64,000 nt of DNA from Anolis sagrei. Its lineage: Eukaryota > Chordata > Lepidosauria > Squamata > Anolidae. The position numbers and the translations under genes were made by a program. How positions within the stretch are numbered: the first letter of the stretch is position 1; every line of letters starts with the position of its first letter. The DNA lies in contig NC_090025.1 in NCBI RefSeq assembly GCF_037176765.1, positions 166,582,822 to 166,646,821 of the forward strand, read 5' to 3'. Shown one piece after another: positions 58,801 to 64,000 of this stretch. The notes under the pieces were generated by a model. That model was not told the origin of the DNA. It did not search any database and worked only from the letters and a program-made list of their open reading frames with translations.

Positions 58801-61800
58801 AAAAATAAGCAAAAAAATCAGAAAATTAAGGAAATTATGGGAGAAATAAAAAAGGAAGAAGAAAACCTAAAAAGGAACCCAAAGAAAAAAGAAATAACAA
58901 GAAAATTAGACTATCTACACAAACAACTAGAACATCTAGAGTTAGAAGAGAGAGAAAAACAGATAAAATATATAAGGCAAGATTACTTTTTAAATGCAAA
59001 CAAGTCAGGTAAGTGGCTAGCAAACAAACTAAGGAAAAAGAAAGAAAAAACATACATAGAAAAGCTAAAAAACGAAGATAGGATATATACACAGGAAGAA
59101 GAAATAAGAAAACAATTTTTTGATTTCTATAGAAAATTATATCAAGACGAAAAGATTGAACAAGAAAAAATCCTCCAATATTTAGGAAAGCAGAAAATAC
59201 CAAAAATATCTGACGAACAAAGGGAAATCTTGAATAAAGAAATCTCAGAACAAGAAATAGAAACAGCAATAAGAAATTTAAAACCTAACAAAGCTCCAGG
59301 CCCTGACGGCTTATCCTCAGGCTATTATAAAACATTCCAACAAGAATTGGTGCCCTATTTAAGAGATAATGAACAATATAAGAGTAAATAAAGAAATTCC
59401 AAATTCATGGAAACAAGCAAACATATCGGTAATACACAAGGAAAATTCTAACCCAGAAGAAGTAAGAAATTATAGACCCATATCCCTACTAAATGTAGAT
59501 TACAAAATCTTTAGTAATATACTAGCGGACAGACTAAAAAAAGTACTTGCAGCATATATAGATGAAGATCAGGCAGGATTCCTACCCAATAGATATCAAA
59601 AAGAGAATGTCAGGACTATAATTGATCTAATTGAATATTTTGAAATTAATCATCAAAAAAAAGTAATGTTTATGGCAGTAGACGCTGAGAAAGCGTTTGA
59701 TAACGTAAACTGGAATTTTTTCAAACATCTAATTAGAGAAATAGATATGGGCTTTTACTTCCAAAACGCGGTGGAAGCGATATATGAAAATCAGGAGGCT
59801 AAAGTGATAGTAAATGGTCAGGAAACAGAAACAATAAAAATAGAGAAGGGAACAAGACAGGGGTGTCCCCTGTCCCCCTTAATATTTGTATTAACACTAG
59901 AGGTACTATTGAGAAAAATAAGAGAGGAAAAAAATCTGGTGGGAGCGAAAATTCAAGGACAAGAGTATAAGTACAAAGCCTTCGCAGATGATATAATCTG
60001 TATAATAGAAAACCCAAAAAATAAATTGGATCAATGGCTAAATGAAATAAAAAGATTTGGAGAAGTAGCAGGTTTTAAAATTAATTTGGAAAAAACAAAA
60101 GCAATAACAAAAAATATAGATAAGAAAGAACAAGAGGAAATAGGGAAAAAATGGAATGTACAAATAGTAACAAAATTAAAATACTTGGGAATTAACCTCA
60201 CAGCGAAGAACTTACATTTGTTACAAAATAACTATCTCAATAAATGGAAGGAAATCAAAAAAGAGATGGAGAAATGGAAAAATAAAAATTTATCTTTACT
60301 AGGAAGGGTGGCAACAATCAAAATGAATATACTGCCGAAAATGATATTTATCTTTCAAAATTTACCAATAATAAGAAATATGAAATTATTTAAAGAGTGG
60401 AATAGGGATATAACGAAATTTATCTGGAACAATAAAAAGCCAAGAATTCATTATAATAATTTAATTGAACAAAAAGAAAAAGGAGGATTAGCAGTCCCAG
60501 ACCTCAAACTCTATTATGAGGCAAGTGCTTTAGTGTGGGCAAGAGATTGGGCATTGTTAAAAAAGAAGAAGTTACTGACGCTGGAAGGAATAGACCTTAG
60601 GGGAGGGTGGCATCTTTACACAAGGTATAAAGGGAAGGAAAAGGAAAAAAATTTTGGGAATCACTTTGTGAGATCCGCAATTTTAAAAATATGGGAAAAA
60701 TATAAAAAGAAATTCTATACAAAAACGCCGTTATGGGTATCACCACTGGAGGCTAGCCAAAGGAGATGTATGGGGTGGAACGATTGGCCAAAATACAAAG
60801 AAATCTTAAAAATTTATCAGGGAGAACTAATACTAAAAGAACAGCAGGAACTAATTACTATTGACAAAAAAATATCATGGCTACAATATTGGCAAATCAA
60901 AGAGAAATATAAAACAGATAAAGAATTGGGCTTTTCAAAAGGGAAAGATTTTTGGGATAAAATCTTGGAAACAGAAAAGAAATTAATAACAAAAATATAC
61001 AAAAAACTACTAGAATGGCAATTAGAAACTAAAGAAGACAAAAATTATATGAGAAGATGGAATGAAAACTTAAGAAGAAATATTAAACAAACGGAATGGA
61101 CAAAAATTTGGAAAAAAAGACTAAAATATGCATATGCCACGGAGCTTAGAGAAAATTGGATTAAAATGGCATTAAGGTGGTATTTAACACCAAAAAAATT
61201 AGGGAAAATATATAACAATACAAACTCGATGTGCTGGAAGTGCAAGAAGAAGGAGGGTTCCTTCTTCCACCTATGGTGGACATGTGAAAAAGCGAAAGAT
61301 TACTGGAGGATGATACAAAAAGAAATTCAAAATATGTTAAAAATAAAGATGCCAATGAAACCGGAGCTGTTCTTATTAGGAATGTATGACAACAGTATAG
61401 AAAAAGAGAAAGACAAAATACTATTTCTAGCACTCACAGCTGCAAGAATGTGCTTTGCAAAAAAATGGAGACAAACGGAGATACCAGAGGAAGAAGAATG
61501 GGTAATAAAGCTACTGGACATTAGCAACTTGGACAGACTGACTTTTTTATTATTGAAAAACAAAGAAACAGGAAGAAAAGAAACAGACTGGAAGGAGGTC
61601 ATCGAGTACCTAAGGAAAAAGAAAAAAGAGACTTGGATCTAAAAAGTAGAAAAGAAGCAGAAATAATAGGTGAACATAGAAGAAGAGAGGGGATAGAACG
61701 AAGAGATTGGAAGGAAAATAAAGAACTTTACTTCACTATTTTTCCTTCTATACATGCATTTTTTTTCTCCTTTCTTCTTAGAAGAAGAAAGGATAGAAGA

Positions 61801-63607
61801 TCCTCAGAAGACACCAGGGAGTCGAAGCGGTCTTTTCTTTTTTTCTTTTTTTTTTTATTATTACCTTTCCTTTTTTTTATCTTTTTTTTCTTTTTTCCCT
61901 TTTCCTTCTTTTTTTTACATTCTTTTTTTTCTTTTTTTTTTCTTTCTCTTTTTTCTTTATTTTACCTATATTCACTTTTTTAAGAAAAATTCTCAATAAA
62001 GATGATTTAAAAAAAAAAATGGAGTCCACGAGATGCGAGTGTGGAGAAGAGCAAACCACAGACCACCTGTTACAATGCAGCCTGAGCCCTGCCACATGCA
62101 TAATGGGCCTCCTTATAGCAACACCAGAGGCACTCCAAGTGGCCAGCTACTGGTCAAAGGACATTTAATATAATGCCAAGTTTTTAAACTTTATGGTTTT
62201 TTAAAACACATTACAACTGTACCCTTTGATCGCTCCTGAAACGATAAAAATAAATAGGGCTAGCTCTGCTGGTACTGAGGAACTGCTTGTCCACTTTCCT
62301 CCCTTTTTATCCCACTTTTCAGAACGTGAGATGAGACTTTGCCCACCAGACCAGCCTCTGCCCCGTCCAGACGCTATCCATCATATGGTGGAGGACTTCT
62401 TGACAGAGTGGACTGCGCCCAATGCCCACATCCTGCCACTCCGGCGGTTTTTGGAGAATTGCCTGGAAACAGATCTGCGCAGATTCTATGGAGGTAATTT
62501 GAGGGCTGGCAAGGAACCAGTGGGTAGAGAACAGAAGGGAGCAAGCAGACCAATTAATAATTGAGGCCTTTTTGGCTTGGGAAAGGAATCCTGGCCAAAA
62601 CCACATTTACACACACCCTCTGAAATGGATTCATCTCTTACTTTGCTCAGATATCAAGAACATGGCAGCATAATTTGCCAGCCATTGGTTAACAAGACAC
62701 CACTTTGGCCTTCAGAGCAGAGTGGCCATGCAGTGGAATGGGACCTTGTTGAATTGGATATGCGTGTTTCACAGTACCAAAGCTTTGGAAGTACCATATT
62801 TCTTCACAATTTTAATCCTTTTTTTTTTCAAACAAAAAAGAGGGTGTGCAGGTGAGCAAACGAAGGGTGTGAATATAATGTGAGGAATACAAAATAATTA
62901 CGATTTTGGCACACAAAAAATGGGGGTGCAATTATTACGTAGTGGCAACTCAAGTGATGAAATATGGTATATGAGAAGGGATCTGTATATGCTATGTATG
63001 CAAAACATTTACTCTAGCATTGAGCTAAGGTCCTTTCTCCTAAGCAGTCCTGGAGAATGATATTGACTTACAGTTTGCACCCACCCCAGACCTGGAGGTT
63101 AGAGTCCGTCTACTTTTGGAGTATCGCATGTCCCACCTCTGACTCTTAGCCCTCGAGTTTTTAGTGTTTTGTGCCTTGGAATAATCACCTCAAAGTTTTC
63201 CCCTCCCCTCATCAGTTAAATAAATGTTATTTCATTAGGCCATAGGGGGAAATCACTAGTTGTTTTGGTTCACTCTGCCAGGGATCTGTAATTTTAAACA
63301 TTCAATTAAGATTGTAATTCAAAACTTTCTTCCCTTTTGTCTAGAATCCTGCTTCCTCTTTGCCTTTACCCACCAGAAGTTGCCTCCCTTCTGCCAGCAG
63401 GGATATATGAGAATGCAGGGGCTCATGGGTAATGAGAGACTTCATCGCAACGGAGTAGAAACTGGACACCTTGAGGACTATGCTGCTATGGACTCCTCCA
63501 GTGAGCAGGCAGAGGCCAGCAGCCTATCCTATCACCAGTTGTTGGACAATCACATAGTATCACACCACCGACGATACCCTCTCACGGGCACCAGAAATGA
63601 ACTTTAA
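46458..63607 (+). CDS. FOXRED2: FAD-dependent oxidoreductase domain-containing protein 2 (ERFAD)
   Basis: FOXRED2 is an ER-lumen flavoprotein that works with SEL1L, OS-9 and ERdj5 in ER-associated degradation. Coding exons: 46458-46984, 47973-48224, 49977-50243, 51286-51452, 53264-53429, 54638-54879, 62323-62493, 63345-63607. All introns are GT-AG and the phases agree, giving 684 residues, the human length. Residues about 9-24 form a hydrophobic signal peptide. CIIGAGPSG (GxGxxG at 37-42) binds FAD; LLVATG ends near 183; a second dinucleotide motif is LILGRGNSA (220-225). Later blocks [55 protein letters not shown] and [11 protein letters not shown] follow human closely. The C-terminus is GTRNEL, where human has KEEL. 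The start at 46458 has A at -3; an in-frame ATG at 46476 is possible and would keep the signal peptide. The 3' UTR continues past the window; no AATAAA is seen before 64000. Confidence 0.98.
47476..47682. repeat. Long palindromic MITE in FOXRED2
   Basis: Arms of about 95 bases ('agttgtctacttactacctc' and 'gtgaggtaataaatagacaac' at the outer ends, 'ctgcagaattctggggtttg' inside) around a spacer of about 20 bases. Confidence 0.85.
48688..48834. repeat. Palindromic MITE in FOXRED2
   Basis: Ends 'ggccccttctacactg' and 'cactgtagaaggggcc', family of 14690 and 32538. Confidence 0.85.
48950..49170 (+). mobile_element. BovB/RTE LINE 3' end in FOXRED2
   Basis: 'aagatggatggatggcatcc', 'tgggctggtccatgaggtcacg' and 'gaccgaatgaacaacaac', parallel to 22755-22980. 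Confidence 0.85.
49171..49677. other. FOXRED2 intron, nothing recognised
   Basis: No repeat or exon recognised. Confidence 0.4.
49678..49872 (+). mobile_element. CR1 LINE 3' end in FOXRED2
   Basis: 'cagcagtggaactctctg', 'gaggctggatggccatctg' and the terminal 'gattctatgattctat' repeat. It ends about 100 bases before coding exon 3. Confidence 0.9.
50244..51285. other. FOXRED2 intron, nothing recognised
   Basis: A short GT/GA repeat lies at 50296-50320. An open frame of 169 codons (50618-51127) shows no family resemblance and contains no known motif. Confidence 0.4.
51690..52630 (+). mobile_element. LINE reverse-transcriptase fragment in FOXRED2 (clade not assigned)
   Basis: '[20 protein letters not shown]', '[16 protein letters not shown]' and, in another frame, '[13 protein letters not shown]' (YAND in place of YADD) and '[15 protein letters not shown]'. 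Later sequence encodes '[12 protein letters not shown]'-like and '[15 protein letters not shown]'-like stretches. At least one frameshift near 51950-52010 and the altered catalytic box show that it is dead. It may be an older relative of the LINE at 57065. Confidence 0.8.
52739..53108. mobile_element. hAT non-autonomous element with perfect 8-bp target duplication, just before a FOXRED2 exon
   Basis: Ends 'caggcccgtagc' and 'gctacatgcctg' match at 10 of 12 inverted positions. Exact duplicates ctgctcag lie at 52731-52738 and 53109-53116. Poly(G)/poly(C) runs lie inside both ends. It ends 155 bases before the exon starting at 53264. Confidence 0.9.
53430..54232. other. FOXRED2 intron, nothing recognised
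   Basis: AT-rich; no exon or repeat recognised. Confidence 0.4.
54233..54551 (-). repeat. tRNA-derived SINE (second family) in FOXRED2, minus strand
   Basis: 'attgtccgtagacacctcc', 'gcatttgcatgtttttgaac' and the head 'attgcaccactgggggctcc'. It ends 86 bases before the exon at 54638. Confidence 0.85.
54880..57064. other. Start of the last large FOXRED2 intron
   Basis: Holds an L2-type tail on plus (55490-55620, ending in an ATT/ATC run), an (AAT)n tract (55829-55865) and an L2-type tail on minus (55978-56110). The rest is not recognised. Confidence 0.55.
57895..59391 (+). CDS. L1 ORF2, first frame (endonuclease and start of reverse transcriptase)
   Basis: 498 codons from the ATG that overlaps the ORF1 stop. 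It carries the whole apurinic-like endonuclease with QETH, GDFN, RIDLVW and SDHCPI motifs, the linker, and the start of the RT domain ('[18 protein letters not shown]'). The frame ends early relative to the L1 family, where a frameshift moves the rest of ORF2 to the next frame. Confidence 0.95.
   Translation: MNELRIYSNNINGINAPGKRNKIFNRLRKKKFHVVALQETHIKKDHIKHLENKGLGKAFIAAAQEKKRGVVTYIDTNIPAELAFTDEEGRMIGVIIKIRNQKILICNIYAPNDSKTKFTENLKRNIEDQSYDQLVLLGDFNGVIDRDLDRSKQNYATKKSKDKGNLPKTMIRLLEKLNLKDVWRIKNGDKKDYTYYSARFQNLSRIDLVWVSSQILGKVTNIQIKPRLDSDHCPIELKIKWTEKIRRWRLDENLIKKEDIEKNRKILKEYFELNDNGETNIIMLWEASKAVIRGNFIQQKAIKNKQKNQKIKEIMGEIKKEEENLKRNPKKKEITRKLDYLHKQLEHLELEEREKQIKYIRQDYFLNANKSGKWLANKLRKKKEKTYIEKLKNEDRIYTQEEEIRKQFFDFYRKLYQDEKIEQEKILQYLGKQKIPKISDEQREILNKEISEQEIETAIRNLKPNKAPGPDGLSSGYYKTFQQELVPYLRDNEQYKSK
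59369..61642 (+). CDS. L1 ORF2, second frame (reverse transcriptase and zinc knuckle)
   Basis: 757 open codons holding the RT core ('[14 protein letters not shown]' to 'AFADDIICI'), the thumb-like region and the C-terminal Cys-rich motif (CX2C, then H and C). The ATG at 59369 is only the first Met in this frame, not a natural start: in the L1 family this sequence is continuous with the endonuclease frame. Confidence 0.95.
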   Translation: MNNIRVNKEIPNSWKQANISVIHKENSNPEEVRNYRPISLLNVDYKIFSNILADRLKKVLAAYIDEDQAGFLPNRYQKENVRTIIDLIEYFEINHQKKVMFMAVDAEKAFDNVNWNFFKHLIREIDMGFYFQNAVEAIYENQEAKVIVNGQETETIKIEKGTRQGCPLSPLIFVLTLEVLLRKIREEKNLVGAKIQGQEYKYKAFADDIICIIENPKNKLDQWLNEIKRFGEVAGFKINLEKTKAITKNIDKKEQEEIGKKWNVQIVTKLKYLGINLTAKNLHLLQNNYLNKWKEIKKEMEKWKNKNLSLLGRVATIKMNILPKMIFIFQNLPIIRNMKLFKEWNRDITKFIWNNKKPRIHYNNLIEQKEKGGLAVPDLKLYYEASALVWARDWALLKKKKLLTLEGIDLRGGWHLYTRYKGKEKEKNFGNHFVRSAILKIWEKYKKKFYTKTPLWVSPLEASQRRCMGWNDWPKYKEILKIYQGELILKEQQELITIDKKISWLQYWQIKEKYKTDKELGFSKGKDFWDKILETEKKLITKIYKKLLEWQLETKEDKNYMRRWNENLRRNIKQTEWTKIWKKRLKYAYATELRENWIKMALRWYLTPKKLGKIYNNTNSMCWKCKKKEGSFFHLWWTCEKAKDYWRMIQKEIQNMLKIKMPMKPELFLLGMYDNSIEKEKDKILFLALTAARMCFAKKWRQTEIPEEEEWVIKLLDISNLDRLTFLLLKNKETGRKETDWKEVIEYLRKKKKETWI
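62494..63344. other. Last FOXRED2 intron, nothing recognised
   Basis: No repeat family or exon recognised. The acceptor 'cttttgtctag' ends at 63344. Confidence 0.5.
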
Positions 63608-64000
63608 CCTTCTTCCAAAAATAGCAAAATCCACAGAGATTGCTGTCATGATGCCAAGATCTCTAGAGGTTCTTCAATGTCTTGTATGTTCACTTGTATG
63701 TTACTGCTTCTTTCTAGGGACCATGGCTTGCCAAAGACTTCTGTAGGTCATTTATTATTTGTGAAGGGGGTGATGCTTTACAGGAGGTATGCAAAGGCTG
63801 CAGCTCAATAATGCTGAGACATTCCTTTCCTCCTAGCCTCATTACTTGCCAATGGTATTGCATTTGTGTTTATATTGAGCAGTCTCGGGTTTATTGAGCA
63901 CTACCTTAAATAAGATACACAGGTGACCAGTCATGAATGTTCAATTGCATGCTTTGTGGTGATCCACAAAAGAAGTCAGTCATAGGTGCTATGTGTATTG
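63608..64000 (+). other. FOXRED2: FOXRED2 3' UTR (incomplete)
   Basis: Follows the TAA at 63605-63607. No AATAAA or ATTAAA is seen before the window ends, so the transcript end lies beyond it. Confidence 0.6.

Larger units (their letters stand above)
57647..62019 (+). mobile_element. L1 LINE: end of ORF1, nearly whole ORF2, 3' UTR and poly(A)
   Basis: The 5'-truncated copy starts inside ORF1: about 83 open codons (57647-57898), very rich in Glu and Lys, ending in a TGA that overlaps the ORF2 start as ATGA (57895-57898). ORF2 covers 57895-61642, about 1,250 codons, with one frameshift near 59360-59391. Endonuclease: '[12 protein letters not shown]', 'VVALQETHI', '[10 protein letters not shown]', '[10 protein letters not shown]', 'DSDHCPI'. 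Reverse transcriptase: '[14 protein letters not shown]', '[12 protein letters not shown]', 'AFADDIICI' (FADD box). C-terminal zinc knuckle: '[18 protein letters not shown]'. The 3' UTR has a long T/C tract (61750-61980), AATAAA at 61995-62000 and a poly(A) run. One frameshift in so long a frame suggests a recent insertion. The coding is strongly A-rich, as is usual for L1. Confidence 0.95.
57065..62258 (+). mobile_element. LINE of the 24420 family, interrupted by an L1
   Basis: The left part (57065-57646) encodes '[20 protein letters not shown]' and '[20 protein letters not shown]'. The right part (62020-62258) encodes '[20 protein letters not shown]' and ends in 'gctcctgaaacgataaaaataaata'. 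The other copy (24420-24938, minus) runs straight across this junction, so 57647-62019 is a later insert. About 15-20 host bases at the break appear lost or altered. Confidence 0.85.

Noticed and set aside
61633-61999. Phe/Ser-rich frames after L1 ORF2
   Set aside because: Translation of the T/C-rich 3' UTR tract, not a protein.

Overview
This is nuclear DNA from a vertebrate, almost certainly a squamate reptile and most likely an iguanian lizard close to Anolis. Two ordinary spliced vertebrate genes lie head to tail on the plus strand. The rest is a dense, mixed repeat load: Penelope-like elements, CR1, L2-like, BovB/RTE and L1 LINEs, at least four tRNA-derived SINE types, one 5S-rRNA-derived SINE, and many palindromic MITEs and hAT elements. 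The species call is inference; the two gene calls rest on reading every coding exon.

Layout. 1-25 kb is intergenic and made largely of repeats, several nested inside one another with readable target-site duplications. 25.37-25.70 kb is a CpG-rich promoter and non-coding first exon. 28.28-38.47 kb is EIF3D, translation initiation factor 3 subunit d, with 14 coding exons giving 547 codons and a poly(A) signal near 38.57 kb. 38.6-44.1 kb is a repeat-rich spacer. 44.16-44.65 kb is a second CpG-rich promoter, carrying a perfect CACGTG palindrome and a full CRE. 46.46-63.61 kb is FOXRED2 (ERFAD), the ER-lumen flavoprotein of ER-associated degradation, with 8 coding exons giving 684 codons. Its last intron holds a nearly whole L1 inserted into an older LINE.

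The order EIF3D then FOXRED2 on the same strand matches the human arrangement on chromosome 22 (CACNG2 - EIF3D - FOXRED2 - TXN2), from memory. The two genes do unrelated jobs: mRNA-specific and general translation initiation, and ER redox quality control. Both reading frames are intact across every splice junction.

No CRISPR array, operon, tRNA or rRNA gene is present, and I found no new host gene I can support. The most interesting material is mobile: Penelope-like inserts ending in inverted repeats with target duplications, a hAT element that resembles a rodent repeat, a composite DNA element present twice in opposite orientation, members of one MITE family next to both promoters, and an L1 whose ORF1 tail and ORF2 overlap by ATGA.
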